From CAVZZV01 sp963779845 (GTDB taxonomy: Bacteria > Bacteroidota > Bacteroidia > Bacteroidales > GCA-2748055), in the NCBI GenBank assembly GCA_963779845.1, contig CAVZZV010000006.1, positions 62,001 to 126,000 of the forward strand: 64,000 bases of DNA, in the 5' to 3' direction. Every line of letters starts with the position of its first letter. Position 1 is the first letter of the stretch. Positions 27,512 through 35,431 of the stretch are shown here, piece by piece. Made by a program: the position numbers and the translations under genes. The notes beneath the pieces are model-generated. The model was given only the letters and a program-made list of their open reading frames with translations. It searched no databases and was not told the origin of the DNA.

Positions 27512-28765
27512 TTAATTTGTTTTTATAAATCTTTCCACAGCTGTGAAGGCCCCGCTTTTCAGATGAAGAAAATAAAGCCCGTTGGGGAATGTACTTACAT
27601 CAATTTGCAGAGACCCCTTTAATTCAGAATTTCTGTTAAATACCTCTTTACCCAAAACATCAAGAACGCGGATAGTTACTGCCTCGCCCTGTATAATTTT
27701 ATTTGTTGAAATATTAAGAAGATTGACCACCGGGTTGGGATAAATCGCTATGTTTTCAACCGATGGCTCATTTACCCCATAGCTCTGCCAACTCGTTGCA
27801 TCAATATTCGGATAGGTGTAAAGCTCAATACCCATGGTGGTATTTGTCAGGATTGAAGCACTGAACATGCCAGTTTTGAATGCGATGTCCCATGAAGAAC
27901 GTGAGGCTTCATGTTTATTCCCATCCGATAACATGAAGTAGACGTCATTTGCATAATTTGGTCCCATAGTAAGAGTGTCGTTCACAGGATCTTCTACAGC
28001 AGGTTTTAGTTTCTGATAACGAAAGCCAAGCCTGCCCTGTCCTGAAAACCCGCTTTCGAAATAGGTTACATTCAGGCGATAAATGCTTTTATCTGCTGTC
28101 TTAATAAAATAAGCTATCGTGTCCAGCGTTACAATAGTCATTCCTTCCAGCCTGTACCAGGAGTTCCCGATAATGGTAAGGGAATCACTGAATGTTGTCG
28201 TATCGGCAAGGGTGGCATTAAAAGCGGAGATTGAATCTGTTGCTGAAAACAGACTAGCCGAAGCATTTTCATTCAGAAGAAGCCCGGTTACATTATAATC
28301 GATTATATTATCATGGTATTTTGTAAGGAGAAGGTCCCATGCAGATTTTTCAGGAGCCCGGTCAATGATCTTTTTCTCTTTTATAGAGTAATAGGTAAAT
28401 AATTTATCTGAATATTTACTATTGTCAATATAATCGATCACCTCATTTTGTCCATCCAGATCAGCATAGCGAATGGCATAAATATTTTTGGTAGATTTTT
28501 TTATCTGTATATAAAGGTTTTTCCAGCTTCCATCCTGCAACTTAATGGCAAAAAGTGAATCTCCCTGCACATCATGGTTGAGACCATTATAAACTCCCCA
28601 TCCATAATCTAATTGTCCAAAAGAATTCTGGTTGAAAGACCCCTCATCCCAACTATGCATGGAATTGTACATCTTTTGCCATTGATAGATACCGGTAGTA
28701 TCGAACTGTCCATAAGAGCTTACTGCCAACAAGAGGGTTAAAAGAGAAAATAGAAGCTTTTTCAT
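27512..28765 (-). CDS. HmuY-like protein with type IX secretion sorting domain
   Basis: 417 residues with a signal peptide (MKKLLFSLLTLLLAVSSYG). The middle has HmuY-like pieces (SAWDLLLTKYHDN and YFESGFSGQGRLGFRYQKL). The last 80 residues are a type A T9SS sorting domain: YPNPVVNLLNIS, VLDVLGKEVF, and FPNGLYFLHLKSG. It should therefore be exported by the type IX system and attached to the surface or released. It is first in the operon, 14 bases before the receptor gene. A secreted haem-scavenging role is inferred. Confidence 0.85.
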   Translation of the reverse strand: MKKLLFSLLTLLLAVSSYGQFDTTGIYQWQKMYNSMHSWDEGSFNQNSFGQLDYGWGVYNGLNHDVQGDSLFAIKLQDGSWKNLYIQIKKSTKNIYAIRYADLDGQNEVIDYIDNSKYSDKLFTYYSIKEKKIIDRAPEKSAWDLLLTKYHDNIIDYNVTGLLLNENASASLFSATDSISAFNATLADTTTFSDSLTIIGNSWYRLEGMTIVTLDTIAYFIKTADKSIYRLNVTYFESGFSGQGRLGFRYQKLKPAVEDPVNDTLTMGPNYANDVYFMLSDGNKHEASRSSWDIAFKTGMFSASILTNTTMGIELYTYPNIDATSWQSYGVNEPSVENIAIYPNPVVNLLNISTNKIIQGEAVTIRVLDVLGKEVFNRNSELKGSLQIDVSTFPNGLYFLHLKSGAFTAVERFIKTN

Positions 28766-28824
28766 GTAACAATATATTAAAAGATTTAAGGATATAAAAA
28801 TATTAAAATGTAGGTTTCAGGATG

Positions 28825-28832
28825 CAAATTTA
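28825..28832 (-). promoter_or_regulatory. -7 promoter element of the haem uptake operon
   Basis: TAAATTTG on the minus strand followed by C, exact to TAnnTTTG, about 60 bases upstream of the first gene. Confidence 0.55.
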
Positions 28833-28944
28833 GTATAAGTATCCAATATTAAAAACCTTTTTCGGTAGGGGGAAGAGATGATGAATAAACTAATAGTTCA
28901 GAATATCCCTCATTGCTGATAATCCAGCATAATTTTGGTTCTCT

Positions 28945-28984
28945 CTGGCAGCATTTAAGTTAAAAATAAGCAATATGCTGCCAG
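28945..28984. repeat. Perfect 10-base inverted repeat
   Basis: CTGGCAGCAT (28945-28954) and ATGCTGCCAG (28975-28984) are exact inverse copies with a 20-base spacer, in the 350-base gap between the haem uptake and cytochrome operons. No T run follows. Role unknown. Confidence 0.6.
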
Positions 28985-29072
28985 TCATCCGGATGGAGGA
29001 GAACCTGTCAACAATAAACGGGAATTAAATTGTATAAAAACTCAGAAATTATTTCCGGTTTTTTTGCCATGC

Positions 29073-29107
29073 AATATAGAGGCACGAAGAGGTCGCGCCC
29101 CTATATT
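29073..29107. repeat. Hairpin element at the end of the cytochrome operon
   Basis: AATATAG (29073-29079) pairs with CTATATT (29101-29107), with further GGC/GCC and CG/CG pairing inside and a loop near AAGAGGT. It is ten bases after the last gene of the minus-strand cytochrome operon. It may be a terminator or a REP-like dispersed hairpin; no T run is seen. Confidence 0.45.
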
Positions 29108-29116
29108 ATCAAAAAA

Positions 29117-29524
29117 TTAATTCTTGAAAGTTCTCATATAGTTTACAATATGCCAAATATCTTCGTCAGCGATCTTTTTGTCATACGCAGGCATCTCATC
29201 ACGTCCCATTTTGGTTTTGTAGAATTGTTCGCCGTCAGTCTGATTTTGATAATATGCACCGGAAAAATCGCCGGCGAATGTTTCGATCATCCTCGCTTTA
29301 GGCCCGTCGCCCAATCCCTTCTTTCCATGACAGGAAGCACAATTTTTGTTATAGAGCATTTTTCCGATATCACAGGATTCGGCATCGGCCTTCACCGGGT
29401 TCTTCATGTTTTTATACTCTGCAGGAACTGGCCAGGGTTTGGGTTCCTGTTGATTGACTGCAAAAGATAAAGAAAGGACTCCTATGGAGACGAACATCAC
29501 GGATAATAATAGATTGTTTTTCAT
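29117..29524 (-). CDS. Monohaem cytochrome c, secreted
   Basis: 135 residues with a signal peptide (about 1-24), one CxxCH (CASCH, near 64-68) and a C-terminal Met in GRDEMPAY that is the likely sixth haem ligand. This is a class I cytochrome c and should shuttle electrons in the periplasm. It is the last gene of the five-gene minus-strand cytochrome operon, 25 bases after the cytochrome b gene. Confidence 0.9.
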   Translation of the reverse strand: MKNNLLLSVMFVSIGVLSLSFAVNQQEPKPWPVPAEYKNMKNPVKADAESCDIGKMLYNKNCASCHGKKGLGDGPKARMIETFAGDFSGAYYQNQTDGEQFYKTKMGRDEMPAYDKKIADEDIWHIVNYMRTFKN

Positions 29525-29549
29525 TTCTGTTTGATTTTAAATTAATAAA

Positions 29550-30167
29550 TTAATGAACTTCCTGCCAGCCTGTTACAATGCTCCGGAAATTGCTTCCCGG
29601 AGTTTTCCCCATGGTGCTGACATATAGATGTATAATCAGAAAAATTGATATTAAAAATCCCATAACAATATGTAGCTGGGCGGTTAGAAAAATACCGGAA
29701 AAGCCAAAAAGGCTTCTTAATATAAACTCCGGAAATAAAAGTGCCCAACCCGTAACAAATAGCAAAGGTAATGCCAAATACATGGTAAAAGAGTAGGAAA
29801 CTTTTTGCAAAGGGTTAAATTTTCGATTCACATTAACCGGATAAGGCGGCTCTTTCCCTTTAAAAACCTCAAAAGCATAATATTTAAATTGCTTTAAAAG
29901 CTTGTTGCTCAATCCTTTTATTCGTAACCGATAATGTTTTCCATTTGCCGAGAAAATATTGCCCGCAAAAAAAAGGAAATAAGAAATGGTGAGTAAGATG
30001 CCGCTCAGATTATGAAGGGAAACGGCCAAATCAAAACGGATGAAAGGGGAGTTAACATTGGAATATTGCATGCTTATGCCGGTCAGGATCAACGTTATTA
30101 TAAAAATTGCATTTAATAAATGCCATAACCTTAACCACAGGGGATAAAAATATATTTTTTCAGACAT
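29550..30167 (-). CDS. Membrane cytochrome b (b561/thiosulfate-reductase-type)
   Basis: 205 residues with four membrane helices and paired histidines (H17, one near 52, one near 166 and one near 181) spaced as haem b ligands. The motif RLWHLLNAIFI and a final HIVMGFLISIFLIIHLYVS fit the four-helix cytochrome b domain that links the quinone pool to periplasmic cytochromes. It lies between the multihaem and the monohaem cytochrome genes, so it probably moves electrons from quinol to them. Confidence 0.87.
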   Translation of the reverse strand: MSEKIYFYPLWLRLWHLLNAIFIITLILTGISMQYSNVNSPFIRFDLAVSLHNLSGILLTISYFLFFAGNIFSANGKHYRLRIKGLSNKLLKQFKYYAFEVFKGKEPPYPVNVNRKFNPLQKVSYSFTMYLALPLLFVTGWALLFPEFILRSLFGFSGIFLTAQLHIVMGFLISIFLIIHLYVSTMGKTPGSNFRSIVTGWQEVH

Positions 30168-30172
30168 GATGT

Positions 30173-31177
30173 TTAATTTTTCTTTATGATTATGCGCATT
30201 ATTACGTGAAATCCAATAACTACAAGAAGAAGCCCAAGGATAATAAGGCTGGCAATATTCATGAAGGTACTGCGGTTTGCACCGATTACGTAAGACTCAT
30301 TATTTATGATCAGCCCATTTACGAACCCATTTTCCGAACGGCTTTCCTGTGCTTTAAATTTGTACAGGGTACCCATGAGTATTGAATTTTGCGAGTGACA
30401 TTCCACACAGTTCTTGACCGCCTTCTCAGCAGGTAAAATATTGTGGGCCACCAGAATACTGTCGTTCATTTCTGAATGGCATTCAATGCACCTCACGGAT
30501 CTAAAATGTAATCCCTGATTTGGCAGCCAATCATGTTTTGGAACGATATCTCCCAAGTCTCGTTCGGATAGAAGCCGGAATTTATCTTCGTTTCCATGAC
30601 ACTCCAGGCAGATGTTGTTGGATTTCAAAACGATGTCTGCGATACTCTCGCCGGAGCGACTGATTAGTTGATAGGAATGGGGATCATGGCAATTCCAGCA
30701 GGAGAAATCGCCGTTAAATGTAGTATAATGGACCGACTTCTGGTGTTCTGCTTCAATTTCCTCAAACTGGAATTTGGCAAAGTTATCGTCATAGCCATGA
30801 CAATCCATACAGGTCCAGTAGTCGGCAAACCTTAATTCCATAGCATGAGGAAAGGTTGTATATTCCTCCGCGTGGCAATCAAGACAGCTAAAACTCCAAT
30901 GGACTGAATGATAAAATTCGTCACTTTGTATCTTGTAATCTTCACACATATTCTGATTTTTCTCCCTTCCGGAAGATTCATCAGTCAGGGTGAAAAAATC
31001 TTTACCATGACAATTCAGGCATTGAGCATTTTCTTCGGCAAAAACCGAATTTTCTATGCCCTTTTCTACAGACGGCTCCTCCTGGGCTATACCCGCGAGG
31101 GCAGATTTTAGAAATAATCCTGTGATCAGGCTTAAGATAAGGATGGCCGGGAGTATCGATCTTTTATTGTTTTTCAT
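30173..31177 (-). CDS. Heptahaem cytochrome c with C-terminal membrane anchor
   Basis: 334 residues. After a signal peptide (about 9-28) there are seven CxxCH sites (CLNCH, CLDCH, CMDCH, CWNCH, CLECH, CIECH and CVECH), then a C-terminal membrane helix (about 308-330) with a basic tail. It is periplasmic and anchored in the inner membrane. The spacing resembles cytochrome c3/NrfB-like multihaem proteins. The partner cytochrome b gene starts five bases downstream, so the two are likely a complex. Confidence 0.9.
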   Translation of the reverse strand: MKNNKRSILPAILILSLITGLFLKSALAGIAQEEPSVEKGIENSVFAEENAQCLNCHGKDFFTLTDESSGREKNQNMCEDYKIQSDEFYHSVHWSFSCLDCHAEEYTTFPHAMELRFADYWTCMDCHGYDDNFAKFQFEEIEAEHQKSVHYTTFNGDFSCWNCHDPHSYQLISRSGESIADIVLKSNNICLECHGNEDKFRLLSERDLGDIVPKHDWLPNQGLHFRSVRCIECHSEMNDSILVAHNILPAEKAVKNCVECHSQNSILMGTLYKFKAQESRSENGFVNGLIINNESYVIGANRSTFMNIASLIILGLLLVVIGFHVIMRIIIKKN

Positions 31178-31189
31178 TTACATTTTTTA

Positions 31190-32029
31190 TCAGAACCTAA
31201 CGGTAATATTAAAGCCCAGTAGAAAATCCCCCTCAGCGAGGTCGTTACTGTTAAATAGCAAATTTCTTTGATTAACGATTCCTGAATAATTGGCCAGGAA
31301 AACCTGAAAGCAATGCGTAGCTGTACCAATTTCAATCCCTGCCGCAAGATTAGGTTTTGGATCAAATCCATCCTGGGCGGTCAGTAACTGGTCATATTCA
31401 GCAATAATAGAAGCGCTGCCCAATACCCTCGCCCTTCCCCCGGCGTGAATGCTTAAATTGGCATTTTGATAACCGTCGGGAACGGAATTGTAATAGATAA
31501 ATCCTGGAGCAACCTGAGCGGAATATTTTAAATTAAATTTCCTGGCAAGGATTAGTTGGGTGAAATAGGACAACCGGTGAATGTCGCGGTATTGCTTTTC
31601 CGGACCAAAGTTATCATTACTCCGGGCATCCAGCACCACATTGCCGTAATAGCTCAAAGAGACTGGCATACTGTTGGACCGTGTTTGCTGAAGAATAGCA
31701 TATTTCCATTGTAAATCCTGCAGTTTATAATCTTTAGTACTCCCCCCCCCAATCATGATACGGTCTGTTACGCCATAACTAACTCCAAGACGTATGTTCG
31801 AAGGGGCATAAATCCCATAAATATCAGAGATCCCATTGGCATTGATGAGTCCGAAGCGATGATAAATCTGCAGGTCAAAACCCCCTTTTATGGGACTTAC
31901 GATCGTCTGATTATCAATAAGAATGGAAGTTTCAAAAGGCGATCTTACCGGTTTTTCGTCTGAATCTTCCTGTGCAATCACGGGGAGTACCAAAATAAAT
32001 CCAAGTAAAACAGATAGAAGTTTTTTCAT
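31190..32029 (-). CDS. DUF5777-like outer-membrane beta-barrel protein
   Basis: The preferred start at 32029 gives a 279-residue protein with signal MKKLLSVLLGFILVLPVIAQ; the open frame extends to 32134 but adds nothing signal-like. The mature part is rich in alternating strands and ends with VRF, the aromatic end of outer-membrane barrels. DUF5777 is a Bacteroidota family found beside cytochrome genes. A barrel within a cytochrome operon could form a conduit or a porin for the substrate; that is inference. Confidence 0.75.
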   Translation of the reverse strand: MKKLLSVLLGFILVLPVIAQEDSDEKPVRSPFETSILIDNQTIVSPIKGGFDLQIYHRFGLINANGISDIYGIYAPSNIRLGVSYGVTDRIMIGGGSTKDYKLQDLQWKYAILQQTRSNSMPVSLSYYGNVVLDARSNDNFGPEKQYRDIHRLSYFTQLILARKFNLKYSAQVAPGFIYYNSVPDGYQNANLSIHAGGRARVLGSASIIAEYDQLLTAQDGFDPKPNLAAGIEIGTATHCFQVFLANYSGIVNQRNLLFNSNDLAEGDFLLGFNITVRF

Positions 32030-32174
32030 CCCTGCATTCATTATTTTTAATGGCTGTTTATTATATTCGTCGGAATTTCCGACTGCTGAGCCAGCAAGCC
32101 CGGTTGTGCTTTTATTAAAACTTGTTCGGTTCATTTTGGAATTATTTTAGGATTTTACGTTTTGTTCTAAATTA

Positions 32175-32564
32175 TTAATTGTTTTTGGCTCCCTGGCTCA
32201 TCCAGCCGAAGATTTCGATATATTTTGGGGAAGTACTGTTAACCCCTGCATGTCCCCCCTGCAATTTCTTCAACAGCTTGCTTTCCTCCGGTTTTGATGT
32301 ATTTATGTACCCGCCACTGTTGAGTGATTCAAAGGCATTGCCGGGACTCAGGTCCGGTTGGGAAACAGCAGGATGACACCCGGCACAGTTCTTGAAAATA
32401 GGTTCAATATCGGCACTAAAACTGTACACCTTTTCATTGTCTATTCCTGGCGGCTCATAGCTATATTTTTCGCAGGAGCTTAAGCTTGTGAAAAAAACCG
32501 AAATGAGCAAACAGGCCATTCCCCATGAGCTCCAAAACATATATTTGCTGATCATCTTTTCCAT
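32175..32564 (-). CDS. Small cytochrome c-like lipoprotein
   Basis: 129 residues with a lipoprotein signal ending LSSC (Cys31), then one CxxCH (CAGCH near 60-64) followed by a short PDLSPGNAF segment typical of DUF1588/planctomycete-type cytochrome c domains. It is first in the cytochrome operon, with its own promoter element. The lipid anchor suggests an outer-membrane site for haem, in reach of the barrel protein encoded next. Confidence 0.85.
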   Translation of the reverse strand: MEKMISKYMFWSSWGMACLLISVFFTSLSSCEKYSYEPPGIDNEKVYSFSADIEPIFKNCAGCHPAVSQPDLSPGNAFESLNSGGYINTSKPEESKLLKKLQGGHAGVNSTSPKYIEIFGWMSQGAKNN

Positions 32565-32591
32565 ATCATTTTCCTTAATTCATTATAGTCA

Positions 32592-32599
32592 CAAAAATA
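32592..32599 (-). promoter_or_regulatory. -7 promoter element of the cytochrome operon
   Basis: TATTTTTG on the minus strand, exact to TAnnTTTG, 28-35 bases upstream of the first gene. Confidence 0.55.
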
Positions 32600-32675
32600 G
32601 ATATGTAAATTTATATTAATGAGCTAATTCATCAAGAATTTATTTGTTATAGAAAAGATGTTGTACCATATAAAT

Positions 32676-32691
32676 ATCGATTTTTATCGAT
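32676..32691. promoter_or_regulatory. FNR/CRP-type dyad between regulator and cytochrome operon
   Basis: ATCGAT-TTTT-ATCGAT is a perfect 6+4+6 palindrome with the same geometry as the FNR box TTGAT-N4-ATCAA. A third half site, ATCGAT, lies at 32708-32713. It sits between the divergent Crp/Fnr regulator gene and the cytochrome operon and is a good candidate autoregulatory or operon operator. Confidence 0.6.
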
Positions 32692-32743
32692 GCGTTTCGA
32701 GTAAATAATCGATAATTTTACCTTTCTTCATGCCAAATAATAT

Positions 32744-32751
32744 TACCTTTG
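32744..32751 (+). promoter_or_regulatory. -7 promoter element of the Crp/Fnr regulator gene
   Basis: TACCTTTG, exact to TAnnTTTG, 23 bases upstream of the start codon. Confidence 0.55.
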
Positions 32752-32774
32752 AGCAAAAATTATTCGATTAGGTA

Positions 32775-33485
32775 ATGAATACAACCATATTCCAAAGATC
32801 TAAAATTTGTAATAGTTGTGAAGAGTGCAATAATAAATCAGAACTCTTCAGTATTCTTAACAAGGAAGAGACCGAGATCCTGAACCGGGATCGTTTTGAA
32901 GTATTCTTTCATGCAGGGGAAAATATTATCAAACAAGGCACGACCCTTTCCCACATAAGCAGTCTTGTGCAGGGGTTTGCAAAAGTTTACATTGAAGGGT
33001 ATAATCACAGAAACCTTTTGCTGAACCTTGTTAGGGCACATTATCTGCTGAGCGGCCCGGGTCTCTATACGGACCATCGTAATCATTATACCGTAACGGC
33101 TTTGGAAGATTGTATCGTTTGCTTTATTGCTGTGGAAAATTTTAAGATTGTACTTCGGAATAATCCCCGGTTCGCTGAGGAATTTCTAAAAAAAATTAAT
33201 GAAAGGACGATCATTACGTTCAATAAATTGGTTAGTCTTACGCAAAAACAAATGCACGGCAAAATGGCGGACGCACTTTTATTTCTTTCCCAAACTGTAT
33301 ATGGAGAAGAAAAGTTTGAAATACCTTTTAGCCGACAGGACCTCGCCGATATGACGGCCATGTCCAAGGACAGCGCTATAAGGATTTTAAAAGAGTTCGA
33401 ACGGGACAAGATCGCTACCATAGACGGGAAAGTGGTTACTATCCGGGATATGCAGGCACTCCGCGAACTTTCTGAAAGAGGCTAA
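32775..33485 (+). CDS. Crp/Fnr-family regulator with FNR-like cysteines
   Basis: 236 residues: N-terminal cyclic-nucleotide-binding fold, long dimer helix, then a winged helix-turn-helix (FSRQDLADMTAMSKDSAIRILKEF region). Near the N-terminus are C12, C15 and C18, and further on C113 and C116. FNR uses three N-terminal cysteines plus one at 122 for a 4Fe-4S cluster, so the layout is comparable, though this is a suggestion. It is divergent from the cytochrome operon, with a TTTT-spaced ATCGAT palindrome between. Likely an oxygen- or redox-responsive regulator of it. Confidence 0.88.
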   Translation: MNTTIFQRSKICNSCEECNNKSELFSILNKEETEILNRDRFEVFFHAGENIIKQGTTLSHISSLVQGFAKVYIEGYNHRNLLLNLVRAHYLLSGPGLYTDHRNHYTVTALEDCIVCFIAVENFKIVLRNNPRFAEEFLKKINERTIITFNKLVSLTQKQMHGKMADALLFLSQTVYGEEKFEIPFSRQDLADMTAMSKDSAIRILKEFERDKIATIDGKVVTIRDMQALRELSERG

Positions 33486-33623
33486 ATGAAATCACATGAA
33501 CCTAAAAAAACTACTCCTTCCATCTTCTACCCAGAGCAAATTTAGGATCTCCTTTTATGGAACGGTGCCTGATAATGAATTTAGCTCCATCCCTCCCCTT
33601 ATTAACCTTACATTCGCTGCTAT

Positions 33624-34037
33624 ATGATACTTACATCAGATAAGAAAAATATTTTTTCTTTTACTGTAAGCGCCGACCTTCTTGACAGCTATGGCCACGT
33701 CAATAACGCCCGTTACCTGGAGTTATACGAAAATGCCCGTTGGGATATCCTCGAAAAGAGCGGATTAGGAAAAAAATTCCTGGATGAATCGAAAATTGGC
33801 TTGGTTATTTTGGAAGTTTCGGTACGATTTAGCCGGGAAATTACAGAAGGACAATTAATTACTATCGAAACGGGCAGCAGGAGAAAAGGAGACCGTTTAT
33901 TTTATTTTGATCAGGTAATGAAAAACCCTGCAGGTGAAATATGCAGTCAGGCTGTATTTACCACTTCCCTTTTCAATTTGAACCAACGAAAAATGGTCCG
34001 GGCAGATCGGGCTTGGTTATCTGCATTTGGGTTTTAG
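33624..34037 (+). CDS. 4HBT-type acyl-CoA thioesterase
   Basis: 137 residues of the hotdog fold. The motif SYGHVNNARYLELYENARWDIL (about 15-36) contains the Asp/His-Asn-Asn-Tyr arrangement of the YbgC/4-hydroxybenzoyl-CoA thioesterase type. It hydrolyses acyl-CoA; the substrate is unknown. A 43-codon open frame (33496-33627) overlaps its start as ATGA but has no recognisable features. The nhaA gene follows 60 bases on. Confidence 0.88.
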   Translation: MILTSDKKNIFSFTVSADLLDSYGHVNNARYLELYENARWDILEKSGLGKKFLDESKIGLVILEVSVRFSREITEGQLITIETGSRRKGDRLFYFDQVMKNPAGEICSQAVFTTSLFNLNQRKMVRADRAWLSAFGF

Positions 34038-34097
34038 AATTTAAAGACATCTTAAACAATTGTTCACGATTAAGGTTAATAGAGGATAAATCAGGTT

Positions 34098-35390
34098 ATG
34101 AAAAGAATTCAGGATTCTTTCGGAAGATTTTTCAGTCAGGAATCGACCTCCAGCATTTTATTGATATCCTGTGCTTTTGTTGCCATAATAATTGCCAACT
34201 CCAATCTTAGCGATTTATATTTCTCTTTCCTCCAAAAAAAGTTCAGTATTTCGGCAGGGAGCTTTAGCCTCTCAAAACCAATAATCCTATGGATTAACGA
34301 TGGCCTGATGGCCATATTCTTTTTCGTAATTGGACTCGAAATTAAGCGTGAGCTCCTGGCAGGGGAGCTTGAATCCTGGAAAAAATCAGCCCTTCCGGTA
34401 ATAGCTGCTTTTGGCGGTATGCTAGTGCCCATTCTGATATTTGTTTCCTTCAGCCATTCCGAACAAGGAGCGAGGGGATGGGGAATACCCACTGCCACTG
34501 ATATCGCATTTTCTTTGGGAATCCTGACCCTGCTTGGAAAAAGGGTCCCACTGAGCCTAAAAGTTTTTTTAACCGCTTTTGCCATTATTGATGATATCGG
34601 TGCAGTATTGATTATCGCTATCTTTTATAGCGGGGAAATTTTCTGGAATTATATTATTATTGCCCTGATCATTTACGGTATATTGGTCGTTATGACTTTT
34701 ACCCGCATAAATGCTAAATTTCTTTATCTTATCATAGGGATAGTTATCTGGTACCTTTTTCTTAAATCCGGTATCCATCCCACAATAGCGGGTGTTTTAA
34801 TGGCCTTTGTAATTCCCGTGAACCGCAGATTGGGAAAAAAAACCTTCTCCCGGGAATTGAAAGAAATTATGGTTTCATTTGACAATTCTGAACAGCCCGG
34901 AATGTTTCTGAATCAGGTCCAGATTGAGGCTATTGATCGTGCCAGTTGCCTGGTAGAAAATGTTCAGCCTCACCTCCAGATCCTTGAGAGGAAATTACAT
35001 ACCTGGGTCGCTTTTTTTATTATGCCTGTTTTCGCTCTTGCAAATGGAGGGGTTCAGCTTATCACTGAAGGTAATATTGATCTCAATCACACCGCCTGGC
35101 ATATCGCTGTTGCGATGATAGCCGGTAAGGTTTTGGGTATCAGTTTATTCACCTACACCGCAATAAAGCTTAATATTGGGCGGCTTCCAGACAGGATTAA
35201 GATGAAACATATCATCGGCCTTAGTTTTTTAGGGGCAGTCGGATTTACGATGGCCCTTTTCATTAATTCTCTCGCCTATACAGATACAGCTTATATCAAC
35301 AGTGCAAAATTTGGAATAATAGCTGCATCATTATTGGCTGGTGTGTCAGGGTTTTTAATACTAAGAAAAACCTTGCCCAAAATAGTTTAG
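34098..35390 (+). CDS. nhaA: Na+/H+ antiporter NhaA
   Basis: 430 residues with about 12 membrane helices, longer than E. coli NhaA (388) through a loop near 265-300. The ion-binding core is present: PTATDIAFSLGIL and AFAIIDDIGAVLI with the double aspartate equivalent to D163/D164. It exports sodium in exchange for protons. A marine or saline habitat is compatible but not proved by one gene. Confidence 0.95.
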   Translation: MKRIQDSFGRFFSQESTSSILLISCAFVAIIIANSNLSDLYFSFLQKKFSISAGSFSLSKPIILWINDGLMAIFFFVIGLEIKRELLAGELESWKKSALPVIAAFGGMLVPILIFVSFSHSEQGARGWGIPTATDIAFSLGILTLLGKRVPLSLKVFLTAFAIIDDIGAVLIIAIFYSGEIFWNYIIIALIIYGILVVMTFTRINAKFLYLIIGIVIWYLFLKSGIHPTIAGVLMAFVIPVNRRLGKKTFSRELKEIMVSFDNSEQPGMFLNQVQIEAIDRASCLVENVQPHLQILERKLHTWVAFFIMPVFALANGGVQLITEGNIDLNHTAWHIAVAMIAGKVLGISLFTYTAIKLNIGRLPDRIKMKHIIGLSFLGAVGFTMALFINSLAYTDTAYINSAKFGIIAASLLAGVSGFLILRKTLPKIV

Positions 35391-35431
35391 TCAAATTTTA
35401 CAATTCATACAAATCTAAAGTAATTGATTCC

